Assembly (NCBI RefSeq): GCF_001638985.1
Contig: NW_017265136.1
Span: forward strand, 2,340,269 to 2,404,268
Direction: 5' to 3'
From: Phycomyces blakesleeanus NRRL 1555(-)
Taxonomy: Eukaryota; Mucoromycota; Mucoromycetes; Mucorales; Phycomycetaceae
DNA length: 64,000 bases
The translations under genes and the position numbers were made by a program. The notes under the pieces were generated by a model. That model made no database searches. It saw only the letters and a list, made by a program, of their open reading frames with translations, and was not told the DNA's origin. Of the stretch, positions 33,981 to 46,031 are shown in pieces. Each line of letters starts with the position of its first letter. The first letter of the stretch is position 1.

Positions 33981-34052
33981 GGGCTTCTCCGGGAATCGAA
34001 CCCGGGACCTCTCGCACCCTAAGCGAGAATTATACCACTAAACCAAGAAGCC
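33981..34052 (-). tRNA. tRNA-Pro (anticodon AGG)
   Basis: 72 nt on the minus strand. The acceptor stem GGCTTCT pairs with AGAAGCC, with C as discriminator base. The anticodon stem CTCGC/GCGAG encloses TTAGGGT, giving anticodon AGG. The T arm CCGGG-TTCGATT-CCCGG is intact. No intron. Confidence 0.95.
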
Positions 34053-34549
34053 ACCTCTCTTTCTGCTAAGCATGTGTTAAATAAATAGACCTAAGTACTT
34101 CAAAACAAACAATTCCTTGCATCATGCCACCAAGAAGTACCCCATAGTCCATCCATACATTTTCTTGTGCATCTCTTTCCCAGCTTTCAGATAGGCCTAG
34201 TTTGAAGTCTCCAGCACCTTTGGTTCAAGAGTTATCCTCTTCAAGGCTCAAGAAAACCTTGTTCAAAAAGATATTGACAAAGTCTTTCACCCTCCGGACA
34301 CCTTCTCCCCCAAACATCTATATTTCCTAGTAGATGGTAAAGTATTAGCTGAAAAAGAAGCTTATCTATCAGAAAATAAAATAAAAAAATTCACCTACCA
34401 GAAAATAAAAAAAGTTCATAATTTACTAAGTCACTTTGATAATCATTTCAATTAATAGCACAATTTTTTGGAAAAAAAGAAAGATAAATATATTTTTATT
34501 GTTATGTGTTTGATCTGCAAAAGTTCACTTCGTATTTATTTTTTAAAGC

Positions 34550-36636
34550 TTAAATTGACTGAAGATAAAGCTGTTGCATATCATAGACGTGCTTGGCTTC
34601 ATCATCTGTTATATACTGGGATAGTTTTGTAAGATCGTGATGAGATTGATGTATTGTTTGATTTGTTTTTGTACACTAGTCAAAAAAGAGTCTAGATTGA
34701 TTGCTGGAATTTTCAGTGTTTTGTGGAGTTTGTGGTATGTGTATTTGATTGGTAGTAATGGCAGAAGTGGTAGAGAAGAAAATAGAGTTCGATGTGTATA
34801 TCTTCAATAGATGCATATGTTCGCAAGATCTGTATCTTCTTTTAAAATCAAAGCAAGGACATGAGATAATTGTGTTTGTATCTGAAATCTCAACTATATA
34901 AGCAGTATTTTGGTCAACAAATGACTGAACCTGCTATTGTCTACTATCCACTGAATCAGGAGCAGCAATTCTTGCTTCTCTTTCATTATCATCAACTTCT
35001 TCTACTTCTATCTCGTGTATTCTTTATTCTCTTGTAAATGCACTCATTGCCTCATTGTTAGACATCACTCTATCATACTTTTGAGAAAGATAGTATTCAA
35101 CATTGTGAACAAAAATGAATATAAGTTTATCTAGACGTTTGTTCCGGAATCTCTTCATGAAGACAGTTTTCAATTGGTTATGCCAAGACTCAATATAATT
35201 ATTGGTGAACATATGTGAAAATTGGCATTCAAAATATGCTCTACTCCAAAGCTTAAATTTGTTTTCAGTACACCAGTTTTTCTCGAAGTAGTCCAAAAAG
35301 ATACATTAGTTGTTAAAATCTTCTTTGAACTATACAAGTTTGTGATGAAACTGATCTAAATCTTCTTTATATACAATCTCTTGAAGAGATTTCATCATTT
35401 TATCATGAAGAAGACGAGCCTCAGATAGCAAAGAGCCAGAAATCTTAACGGAGTCAGAGAGCTTTCTGTTCCATGCTTGAGTTATGTGAAATATGCAGAA
35501 TTGGATTTGTGTGGTAAAAAAAGTGGTTTGAATTGCATGGACTTTGGCCAAGCAGCAATCAATTGTTATTTGTTTTGGATTAACAAGCAAGAGAGAAGAC
35601 GTTAAGAATTGCAGCCACTGCACAATGGGGCCCACATCTCTATCATTGGTAATCATATATGCTACAGGCCAGCCTCTACCAATTTCTTCATTATGGATAA
35701 GAAGAGTATAAAGAATCTCATCAATTTTTCCAGAGATACCATAAGTGGCATCCAAACAAAAAGAAACAGCATTTTTCATCTTATTTTGCTGTATTGGTGA
35801 CATAAAACCACAAGTAAATAAGTTTAGACTTGGTGAGTAGCTAGTATTGGTCTTGAAAATTGAGAAGTTCATTGCAGCAAGTTTCTCATTTATCCAAATC
35901 ATGAAGGAAATCATTTGATTCTTGTCAAAATGATACAAAGTCTTATTTATCTATAAACAATTAGTTAAATAAAATTTTATTTAATATAAATTCATATGTT
36001 TACCTTGTTCATCAAGTTCCAAATGTTATAATAGTTGACCTTACAATCAGAACTTCTTCCATATCTATCAATAGTTCTCAACATGTCGATACGTATCTGG
36101 CTGGCAGATTTAGATGATTGCTCTAATTGTTGGGATAGTTCATGCAGCTACTTTTTGGCAAGAGAAAGAGTATGAATATCGTCACAGATATCACCAGGAG
36201 TATGATCAGCATGATCTTTGGTCAAGGTTATCTCATACCACTCAGGTGTCTTAAAGAATTCTCTGACGCAAAGAAGAGCAGGACACTTATTTTTCTTAGC
36301 TCTCTTTTGAACTACTCGCATCTCTGTCTTAGATTCATAAGTTCCTGAACAATGACACGAGTACTTCTGTGAGAAGCACATCTTAATTCCACTGTTTTTG
36401 GCTTCTTCAGCAGTGATATCAGTACGTCGTTTGTTGGAGTTACAAATAGTCTATTTGACCGCACAGGATTCACCAAGTTCTACAAGGCATTCTTTCCACT
36501 CAGATGTTCTAACTCTAATAGTATTGTTGAGTCTAAGTGTCATTACTCCGGGAATAGATGAGCACTCCAATGCTTCTGAAATTGTTGCAAGAGTGTAAAT
36601 GTTTTCATTCATTGGTGTAATATTGACAGTAGACAT
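34550..36636 (-). pseudogene. MULE (FAR1/MuDR-type) transposase, heavily decayed
   Basis: ATG at 36636 (MSTVNITPMNENIYTL). Domains in order are a FAR1/WRKY-GCM-like zinc region (CFSQKYSCHCSGTYES, KKNKCPALLCVREFF, LTKDHADHTP), the MULE DDE core (FCLDATYGISGK as Asp 1, WPVAYMITNDRDVGP, ITIDCCLAKVHAIQ as Asp 2, QFCIFHITQAWNRKL, FTNNYIESWHNQLK with Glu) and a C-terminal SWIM zinc finger (CPCFDF...CEHMHLL). At least six in-frame stops occur, for example after ESCAVK, SLAKK, HHKLV and AFTRE. A short intron lies near 35945-36005. No terminal repeats were recognised. It is much older than the MULE at 45640. Confidence 0.75.
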
Positions 36637-36795
36637 GTTTAATAGCAATATATATAAATAAAAGAACGCGCTTTCAGGGGATACAGAATCTTTGTTTCAA
36701 ACAAACAATTCAAAAACAAGAAAAAGTATTGACTGTCACTATTTTGGTTAAATATTTATGACATACCAGGAAATATAGACTTTCTAGCTTTTATA

Positions 36796-36838
36796 TATCA
36801 AGTCTCGATCTGGTATTTCTTTTCTGACACTTGTAACT
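36796..36838 (+). repeat. 44-bp dispersed repeat, copy 2
   Basis: TCAAGTCTCGATCTGGTATT through CACTTGTAACT, the direct copy of 33507-33550. It ends immediately outside the left terminal repeat of the KDZ element. Confidence 0.7.
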
Positions 36839-36839
36839 A

Positions 36840-37070
36840 CACCTCACAAATCTGGATAACAATTTTCATTTATCAAAATGCAAATTTCCCCCGCAAAATT
36901 ATTTGTCACATTTGCTAACTGCATAGTGTTATCTAGTTATATAGTTATCTAGTGTAAGACTAATAATTTTACCATTAGTTACTAATAAATTACAATATAT
37001 GATTGGTAGCAAAATCAGGTTCCCATCAGATGAATTGACACATCATCTGGTCATTATTCCAAAACAGCTG
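36840..37070 (+). repeat. Left inverted end of the KDZ element
   Basis: CACCTCACAAATCTGGATAA... to ...CATCTGGTCATTATTCCAAAAC. It is nearly identical in inverse to 49677-49907, with only scattered single-base differences. Confidence 0.8.
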
Positions 37071-37139
37071 AAATAATTGTTTATTTTATTTCATATTTTT
37101 ATTATTATATATTAAATACCTAAAAATAAATGTTAATAG

Positions 37140-38185
37140 CTTCTTGAATGATACTGCAAACTTGCCAACCAATGCAGTAGAAAAATTGCGATTAGAATTG
37201 CAGCATAGAAAAGAATTCGAAATTAGATTTGCTAAAGAATTTAATTTGCAACAAAAGGTTGTTGAAAACATGGCTGAAGCTGCCTATAATTTCAGCAATA
37301 CTGTATTGAGGCTCAAAAAGATTAAAAAAATCCTTTTAATCTTTACACTAAGGAGATGAAGAACAAGAGAAAACTTGACAGTAATACAATTAACTGCATT
37401 GATTACAAGTAAAACAGTAGTTTTGTAATGATTCAAAATATATTTTTAGGGGAAAACTACAGACGCAAGGAAATCATTGATTCGTACAACTCAATGGGTC
37501 CTTTAGAAAAAGGCAGATATTACGAGATGACAAAAGAAAATTCCACTACTCTTCACCAGGAATCTTCTGTCCCTGATGTCAATTGTGCTGCAAAATCTAT
37601 ATTGACCATCATGGACACAATGAAGCTATTGATGAACTATGATAGTCTGTTTCTGTTTTGGAAGTCAGACACCAGCTTCAGTCGAAAGATTGACCACCTC
37701 TTGTCAGGAGATACATCTTCTATCTTTTTTAAGTGCATTGAGGAAGATGGTGCTCTGAAGAGTTTCTTGGAAGCATTGGGAAACGTCAAAAGACGCTAAA
37801 GTAAGTATTATATAATAGATGTATTATTTATTTCATCTTAATCTATTTTTCTGTCATAGTGCAAGAAATACAACTCGCAACCATTGCTGCCAACGACTTT
37901 AGGAATAAGATCAACAAATGTTTGATAAGCTTATTTAATGATAAGTTTATAAAATATCAAAATTAACATTTACTTCATATTGTCAATTTCTTAGAAGAAA
38001 CTGGAGAATCGAGAAAATCTTTTCCTTGGAAAGCAATCGAAAACAAAAAAGATACCATCAGAGCTGTTGGATGGCCAGAAAAGTTGCCTTTTGTGCCACT
38101 CAGTCTTATGAAAGATATTGAGAAAGAAATGTTAGTTGATGCTCTGGACAAAGAGCTCATTTCTTTCTCTTGCTCTTTTGAGTAA
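37140..38185 (+). pseudogene. Accessory gene of the KDZ element (unrecognised, broken)
   Basis: After an ATAG acceptor at 37140 a frame encodes LNDTANLPTNAVEKLRLELQ and further coiled-coil-like sequence. A run of A residues near 37326 shifts the frame, and the neighbouring frame continues NLYTKEMKNKRKLDS. A TTTTTAG acceptor leads to 37449-37799 (GENYRRKEIIDSYNSMGPLE, CAAKSILTIMDTMKLLMN, LSGDTSSIFFKCIEED). A further exon from about 37861 (CKKYNSQPLL or, in another frame, EIQLATIAANDFRNKIN) and a last exon (FPWKAIENKKDTIRAVGWPE, KLPFVPLSLMKDIEKEM) end at 38183-38185. The start lies about 70 bp inside the inverted end, mirroring the transposase at the other side. No known family was recognised. 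Confidence 0.4.
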
Positions 38186-41100
38186 AAGGCTTGAAAAACT
38201 TAATTAAAACATGTTTTCATCTCTAACTTCTATAATTAATGACTTGTATGCTAAACTTATGTGTACATTTTATCCAAAGGCTTTCCAGTGTTATACAATA
38301 GATTCTTGCTTTTACTATTTGTCGTGACTTGTTTTTTTATGTATTTTAATTTTCAAAAAAAATGACTTAAATTTTTTCTTTCCTAATCCACTTTAATAAT
38401 ATACACGTTATAAGTATTTTAAATAATAAATAAAATGTTACCCTTTGCCATCATCATCATCTTGTAGCATGTATCGGACACTTGATTGAATGAACTTATA
38501 CATCTTGTCATAAACTTCTTGTAATCATGCAAAAACAGTTAAAGACAGATGAGAGCACTAGTCAAGATAAATAAGCAAAGAAAAACAACTATCTGATGAT
38601 TTTATTTGAATATTAAGATCAACAAATAAACTTGGAGCAAGAATAAATATATATTAAAATTTAAGTCTTTGGAAGTAATGATTTTGATAAACAATGCTTA
38701 TACGATCTTCTGCTTTGCTTTACAAAAGATAGTATATCTTTTTAAAATAATCTTAAGGCTATCCTCAAAAAAATAAAAAATAAGTAAAAATGTTTTTAAT
38801 GTTTTGCTCAATTAGTTTTCTTTCCCAATTGTGTAAAGTTTTTTTTTTGGTTCATCTAATGCTACTGCTTAGAATTATAAAAACAATGTCATATAATTTA
38901 TTTATTTTTGTAAGAGTATACTTTAGACTTTTTTTTTTCAAGCAAAAACAAAACAAAATGTAAGAAAGTAGAATACATGTTTATACTGATGTCTTGGGTA
39001 ATAAAGTTATTGTTTTTTAACATTTTAATTTTGTAAATAAAAAATCTTCTTTCTTAAATAAATTCCAGTTATGCTTATCAATATTGTGAATGAATCAACT
39101 CTGTAAAAGTTATATTAAATATTTATTTATCAATTGTACTTCATCAAGAGCAGATATTAGCAAGTACGTGTTTTATAAAACTAATATGGCATGTCTTGAG
39201 TTTTATTGAAATTCTTTTAGCATCAAGTATTATTACTAGATAAGTAAAAAAACGCGCCTTTATATAAAAAGAAAGGGCGAAATATTGTCATTTCATAAGT
39301 TGATCTTTATGTACATCACTTATTAATTAACTGACTTGTCTTATTAATTATATATTTATTTAATCGTAACATTTTATTAATGTAGTCTATTACTTGCAAA
39401 GTTAATATCATTGCTAGCTTTATATAACAATTTAAATAATAATCAATATTTATATATTTATCTTTGATTTAACTAATTCTTCTTGTCTACTTTTGCCTTT
39501 AGTCTTCATGTTGTAATTTTTGGCCTAGTTTTATGAAAGCAACTAGCACCCTCCCCGATCTTTCTTAATCTATTCTTTCCAGATATTACAAAAGCTGATA
39601 GCTGCAAACAAAGTCCTTGTTTTATACTTTTAAATATGCTTACTTCAAAAAAAACAAGCTAGTAATAACAAACACTAGTTATATACAATATTGTTTTATG
39701 ACAATAATAATAATTATTATATTTAGCCCGTTATTTTTTGAAAGAAAATAAAGTACATTTTATTAATAAGAGAAAATATGAATTATTAAAAGTATAATTA
39801 TTTTATTTGACAAACAGTGATCCTGAAATGCAGTAAGACTATCATGTTACTTTTTCAAATTAAGAAAACTACCATCCTTTATGTAAATAGATAATATAGA
39901 ATCAATCATAAATTAAATTGCTAAAAGTACAAATCGGTTTGAATAGAGTAATTACGAAATATAACTTAAAGAACAGAGTTCAGAAGGGAAAGAAAAGAAA
40001 AAGAAGATCGGGAAAAGATGGGGTACAAATATTGAATGAGTAAAATAAAAAGAAGAAAGGTTATCAATTTCACTTGGAACAATTGAAGTTATAACAAAAA
40101 ACGTACTGGGAAAAAGTAAATAGAATAAAATGAAAGAAGAGGGTTTTGATTATGTCAATCAGAACATACAATAAAAATAAAAAAATAACATACCAGACAA
40201 AAAAATAAAAAGAAGTAAATAAGAGAAAAGAATATATAAAAAGGACAGAGACTGTGACTTAACATTGAGAAAATCTGACTTTGGATGTGACCATGCCAAC
40301 ATCTTTACAGTGAAAATGAGTGGTTTCATAGTAAAAATGAGTGGAAAAAGTGGCTTGGTAAACAATACTATAAAATTATATTATAATTAATCTATTAAAA
40401 CTTTTTGCTATAGATTATTCATTATTGCTTTTGACTATGATAGAGACAGCCAAGGTTCGACTTTTTCCTGAAGCATTTTTTTGTATTTTTTTTTGAAAAA
40501 AAATTATTAATCTTTCTGTTTTGCTAAAAAGAAAAATGAAATGTTTTGAATATTTAATGAATTGCTTTATACTATTTATTCTTTATAAATATTTTAATGT
40601 TATGTGAAATAAAATTATATGTTTTTAAAATAAAATAAAATAAAGTAGCAAACAAAACAAATTTTATTTATGTAAACAGAGTTAAACAGCTAGATACCAA
40701 TAAAACAAAATAATTTTTAATATTGTAACTTCCTGAATGAGAAATGCTATTTACTTGCTTTTGAAAATAATAAAATAAAAAATAAAGCATGTAAAATACT
40801 AATGAAATTAGATAAAAACTTGATATTTTATTATCTCAAAATAAGTATGTAGTTATGTGTATTATTGAATTAATTACTAATAGACTCTAATGATATAAGT
40901 GATATATATATATTACAGAAAGAAGTAAAGTAAAATCTTGAAACATAAAACATATATTTAAAATGGGCAATTTTTTTTACTTCTTGATTAAATGTAGAAA
41001 ACAAGAAGTATATTTCAAGCAATAAAAATTAAGCTGTCAGCTTCTCTATAATTTTATGATATTTTTACTTGTAAAAGCTATTAAAGCATTTTACAGATTT

Positions 41101-41250
41101 GAAAAAAATGGGTGAGAGTTTGTGTTATTCTAGAGAAAAGAAACTTACCTTAGTTATCAACTTTAAATGCTAACAAATAAACTGAATAGACTTTTTACAA
41201 TAATAGAGTAACTTACCATATATTGCCTCAGACTCAAATATGTTATTGTG
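38186..41250. other. AT-rich interior of the KDZ element, no gene seen
   Basis: Three kilobases of low-complexity AT-rich sequence. The open frame at 40159-40365 on the minus strand has no recognisable content. Confidence 0.5.
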
Positions 41251-42653
41251 TTATTCGTTTTCATTAGCATCATCATTGTTGTCATCATTGTCATCATTGT
41301 CATTGTCATCGTCATCATCACCTTCCACAACAAAAGTAATGCTGACTTCTCCATCATTGGGGAAGTTAATGTCTTCAACAATAAGTGAAGAAGAAGAGAT
41401 GAATGAGAGGACATAAGGAATGCAGGAGGAGGAGGCAAAAGGAATGGAGGAGGAGGAGGCTGAAGGAACAGAGGAGGGAGAGGATGAGGATTCCAGAAGA
41501 AAACTAGTCTGAGTAAAGACTGCTCACTCCCAAGACATAGAAAGCTGAAGCTTTCTAGTCAAAAGGAACTGCATCCTGCAAAGAACCTCTGGGTCCAGAA
41601 TACCTACTACATCATTGAGAGCCTTGAACCCTTGCTCTCACAAGTATCTCTCCTTTACTGCACAATGTTGGAGCCAGAAGGCATCACACTTGAAATTTTA
41701 TATATTAGTTGATTTATTTTTAAAATCCTTAGTATCTTTATATTAATTATTACCTTCAGAAGTGTAACTTCTTCTTCTGCTCTTTTTTTGGCAACAAAGA
41801 GGTAGACTCCAGGAGAGATATTTATATTCCAGAAAGTACTTTTCTGATTAATTATAAAACTAAACGTTAAAGACTCATTTGAAATATGGTCATAAAAATA
41901 AGTATCTATATCTTTAAAATCCTTAGTAACTATGTTGTGTGCCAGACGTGGCACAGCAGAGGTACAAATAGTAAGAGAAGAAAATTCAATAGTAAGAAAA
42001 AGATAGTCTTTATTGATTGATATTTTGAATGATATTTATACTATTTGTTAATTGCTAATTGCTATATAAGTGTTGAATAATGTTACTATTGAGGATAATC
42101 CCAATGATTGATATTTGGGGATTATATAAGTGGTGTGAGAATATGATATGTTAAGATAGTTATAATAGATAGATTTAACTATGTAGGTGTTGTGACTGTT
42201 AGAGCATCTGCTCCTAACAACTAAAAATCACGTGATTTAGTTATTCCCAATTTGGACCTTACAACCATCTTAAAATCTTTACCTTTTCTAAATCATATGA
42301 CTTAGCAACTACCACTTTTCACTATCTTAAAATCCTTGCCTTCTCTAAATCACGTGACTTAGTAATGTCAGGAGCGGATTGGAATTAACACTCAGTTCCA
42401 ATCCTCTCCAATAAGGAGCAACTACTCCAACCGCAGTAGTTGGGTGAGCAATGCCAAGAAAAAGAAGACAACTATTGCTCAGCAAGAAACCGCAGTAAAC
42501 ACACTTAGCATATAATATTGAAGACTGCAGCATCTCTTACATTAGTATAAATATCACAAACATTATCACAAATAAAGATTATCTTTATCTTCATATTTGA
42601 TTCCATCTTATTATCTTATTGTGTGACTTCTCACACATTACAGTAACTGTCAT
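41251..42653 (-). pseudogene. Second KDZ-element gene of unknown function, interrupted by a solo LTR
   Basis: ATG at 42653 reads MTVT and is cut after 11 bases by the insertion at 41931-42642. It resumes as KDFKDIDTYFYDHISNES and continues NISPGVYLFVAKKRAEEEV to a GTAATA donor at about 41753. The second exon from 41688 encodes CDAFWLQHCAVKERYL, a TGA (41638-41640), EQGFKALNDVVGILDPE, Ser-rich sequence (SSSSPSSVPSASSSS) and an Asp/Asn-rich acidic tail ending ANENE at a TAA (41251-41253). It lies between the two other KDZ-element genes in the transposase orientation. No family was recognised. The acidic tail suggests a DNA- or chromatin-associated protein, which is only a guess. Confidence 0.45.
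41931..42642 (+). mobile_element. Solo-LTR-like/fold-back insertion with GTAAC duplication
   Basis: 712 bp flanked by GTAAC on both sides (41926-41930 and 42643-42647). The ends are inverted relatives: TATGTTGTGTGCC at the left against TGTAATGTGTGAG read inward from the right. Each is followed by a small hairpin (GTGCC-AGAC-GTGGCAC; GTGTGA-GAAG-TCACAC) and by a TATA/AATAAAGA block (AGTATAAATATCA...AATAAAGATTATCTTT). It could be two head-to-head LTR remnants or one fold-back element. It contains no coding sequence. Confidence 0.6.
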
Positions 42654-42825
42654 TTACAACTCTGAAAAGCCTAAAAAAAATTAATAAAATCAATTGACTG
42701 AGCACCATTTGTCTATATTTAAAAAGACAAATAGAGGAAAAAACTATGTAATTGTGTGCCCATTAGAATAGAGCAGTAGGTAAGAGTTTTATATTAACTG
42801 CCTGTAGGATTCTGGCCCCCCAGGA

Positions 42826-42896
42826 GGAAGGGGAGTCCATGGGCCTCCCCTGAAGGGAGGGGGGAGGGGGGGGGAGCACCACTCCCCTAGTAGCAA
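42826..42896. repeat. GC-rich palindromic patch with G-runs
   Basis: Inside otherwise AT-rich DNA: GGCCCCCCAGGAGGAAGGGG, then AGTCCATGGGCCTCCCC and GGGAGGGGGGAGGGGGGGGG, ending CACTCCCCTAG. GGGGAGT at the left pairs with ACTCCCC at the right, and the G-runs could form a quadruplex. Confidence 0.7.
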
Positions 42897-43089
42897 TTTA
42901 ATATTTCTATTGTGAAAAGTTTAGAAATTACTGTTACCTTAGAATTCAAGATTGTATGCTTTTAAGAGGTTATTAATTTATTTGATCTGTTTATTCCAGC
43001 ATATTCTGTGCTGTTTGGCTTTGTTTGTGCCTATATATATATATATTTAAAAAGATTAATTCATGAAATAAATACAGCCACTTTTCCCC

Positions 43090-45566
43090 TTCTTACCAAC
43101 ATGGCCAGATTTAAAGAGCAATGTTGAGATATGGTGATACTCTCAAACATTGGCTCTGATTGCATCTTTGTAATTTTTTTTGTAAGTCAGAAACTCATTG
43201 TACTCTAGCCAGGCATTTTCTTTTATATATTTTATGAGGTTTATATTGTTTTTATCAGATTCTAGGAAGCCCTCAACTTCCTACTGGATCTTTGTCTTTA
43301 ACTTTGTCATTTCTTGCTTCAGCCTATTGATCTCATCTTTCACATGATTTCCGTTGCCATCATTAGTGAGCCTACAATAAAATCGATTTTTTAATGTTTT
43401 AAAACATAAAAACAAAAGTATTAAATACATTTACTCTCTTAGTTGGTGTAAAAGTGTGAATTTTACAAGAAACAAAGCAATATTGCCCTGAACCTTGTGG
43501 CCAGACTCCAGCAAATCAGCAATGTCAATATAGTTCTCTGGCTTCTCTACCTTGTCAACATACTGCTTCCATTCTCGCTCAACAACAACATAGTCAAATC
43601 TCTCCAATGCCTTTCTGGACTCTTCTATGATGTGCTTTGCTTTGACATACTTACTCTCCAACATCAAGCCCATCTCAACCTTCTTTGCCTCATTGCAGAA
43701 CTTGATGGCTCTGTACAAGACTAACCTCTGATTTGCTTGTCCCATCTCTCTGGTCATTGCCACAAAGCAGTTAAGATATGATCAGAGGCGTTCCAAACAT
43801 TCACCATTTGTCAAGTCAAACCCATCTCTATATTTAGGGTTGAGCTTAACCTGACAGTGTTGAACATGAGCATACACATGGAAAATCAGAACTGCTAGTT
43901 TTGATTTCTCCATCAGTCCGGGAAAGTTAGCCTATGTTAAGTATTGTTACTATATGCTTATATATTTAACATGTACATTAAAAATAACTCTGTATTTACC
44001 TTCAGTGACTTTGCCAGCTTACAGACAACATCATATATCACATTGATGTTGGGAGAGTTATCAGCAGACTGGCCATCACTACCTCAATAACCAAGTAGTT
44101 GATTAAATATGGAGAGAGGGTACTTAAACTCTTCACCAGTTTCCATGTCTACCAACTTAATGACTGACTCATGGCATGCACAGCTTGCTGCAAAAAGATC
44201 TTTAATAGGATACTTCCTGGACTTTGTCATATCACTAGAGCCAGCATGGAAGCTGCTATCAAAATGACCAACCTAGAATTAAAAAATAAATAAAATAAGT
44301 ATGCATTTTATATCCTGTCACTTTTTATTACTTATGCCTTCTTCAGCTCTCTCTTTCTCAAACCTTTTCACCACGTCATCACCAATCCACACCTGATTCA
44401 GTTGAGCCTCTACTTGCTCCAACTCTTCTTCACCAACACTGTCAGCATTCTCCATCCTCTCACACTTCAAGCTAAAGTTGCTGTCCATGGCAAAAAATTG
44501 GATATCTTTGATAGTCACATTACTATCAACCTAATACAAAAGTACAACTTCAATATTTTGGTGCAAGTAAACTATATCATACAATTCACTTATATCTGGA
44601 CAAGCAGGGCAACAGTTGGGTCTCCTGAAATCCAGGTGAAAGCTTCTCTACCTTGGCCTCAACAATTATTGTAAGCATGATGAAGACATGTAGAATATTT
44701 TGGCAATACACCCTTGAGATCTGTCTCTATTTATTTTATTTTAACAGAATATTTAAAATCAATTAGTAACACATACTGATGTATAATTTTTTTCTTATCT
44801 CAGCACCCAGATTGATCTTATTGTACAGATCAGCCAAGCCCTGACCAGAGATAGCAAGAACATCTTGCATGTCTCTTATAAACTCAAGAAGTCCGAAATG
44901 AATTGCATATTGAACATTGTTGAGGGAAGCAGGGAGCATACCCATCTTAACCAACTGCTTGGAAATGGACTTGCATCTGCAAAAAACAACTTCAAATATT
45001 CCTGAGACTGTGTACACATATAAGATGTTAATATATTAATCTAAGGGCAGTTTTTTTTGAAAAATTAATAACAATTGCTTACAATGCAAAAAAAACATGT
45101 AGATGTTTTTCTTAGAGAACTTTGTGCAAGAATAGAGGAAATGAGACAAAGGAGCAATAACCTTCTTATCCAGACAGCCATCCTTGCATCTTCCAAGATA
45201 ACGCAGGAAGGAATCAGCTAACTGAAGAAGCAAATCTACCCACTTGTTGTATAGACTTCTTTTCTGGGTCTGACTGGCTTCATATGTATTGAAATCAATT
45301 TCGACATCCAAGTCAGTCTGAGAAGCAGCAATGTTCTTGGAAGGCATTTCTATGGGGGCTACAGCCATGGTTCTTGCTCTCTTCTTACGCGCATATGTAT
45401 ATTGTAGGCGAAGACTATTAAATTCCACCTCAGAAACAGATGGTTTTTTAGTGGGAATATAATTCAAACCACTTATTGGAGCGTCTTCAGAAAAGTGATC
45501 CAGTAAGAACTGAGATACAGCTGTTCTCTGTCTTCTTTTGATAGTATACTTGCTTGGGTTGTACAT
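43090..45566 (-). pseudogene. KDZ-family (Kyakuja-Dileera-Zisupton) transposase, inactivated
   Basis: ATG at 45566 (MYNPSKYTIKRRQRTAVSQF). The domain order fits the KDZ family. There is an N-terminal helical part (YNKWVDLLLQLADSFLRYLG), a CxC region (VFCRCKSISKQLVKMGMLPA), the cysteine motif NCCPACPD, the first catalytic Asp in AMDSNFSLK, GHFDSSF, ETGEEFKYPLSIFNQLL, the second Asp in VIYDVVCKLAKSL, FHVYAHVQHCQVKLNP, and NGECLERL with the Glu. The tail is coiled coil (VKDEINRLKQEMTKLKTK). Exons are separated by GT..AG introns near 45010-45075, 44680-44800, 44535, 44280-44340, 43930-43995 and 43380-43430. In-frame stops occur at 44085-44087 (after LLGY) and where ERLW would need Trp (TGA near 43777), with more in the tail. 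KDZ elements are known from fungi, some linked to TET/JBP genes; none is seen here. Confidence 0.75.
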
Positions 45567-45639
45567 GTTTAATTTGCTTGTTAAATTCAATAAAAGCATA
45601 AAGAGTAAAGAATTATGATACTCTAAATGAGTTCTGGTA

Positions 45640-45945
45640 GGGCAATGATATGGACATGCAAGAAAAATTAGGGTCAGACATGCAAAAAAAGACCAAAAGG
45701 GAGAATTAAACGTGACGTCAATTGTAATTGGCCTTTGGGAGTGTTACAGACAAATTGAGCACTGATAAGACATGCAAAAGCAACCAAATTGAAGAATTAA
45801 ACGTGACGTCACCTATAATTGACTTTTAGGAGTGTTACCAACAAATTGGACACTGATAAGACATGCAAAAGCGAGCAAATTGAAGAATTAGACGTGACAT
45901 CACATATAATTAGTTTTGCATGTTACACGCATTTTTTTTGGGGGA
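45640..45945 (+). repeat. Left terminal inverted repeat of the MULE, with CRE palindromes
   Basis: Inverted match to 49371-49661. TGACGTCA, the palindromic CRE/ATF site, occurs at 45713-45720 and 45804-45811, and the variant TGACATCA at about 45896. The tandem units are nearly identical, with the outermost unit most diverged. Confidence 0.85.
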
Positions 45946-46031
45946 TCAGATCAATTACCCTCCAGATTGCCAATTAAATCACTGCCCTTTTTTACTACAA
46001 TATCAGTGCATAATTTTTTTTGACATTTAAC

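Noticed and set aside
42188..42642. LTR boundary first placed at TGTTGTGACTG (42188)
   Set aside because: The flanks GTAGG and GTAAC do not match. Limits 41931-42642 give a perfect GTAAC duplication and restore the interrupted gene.
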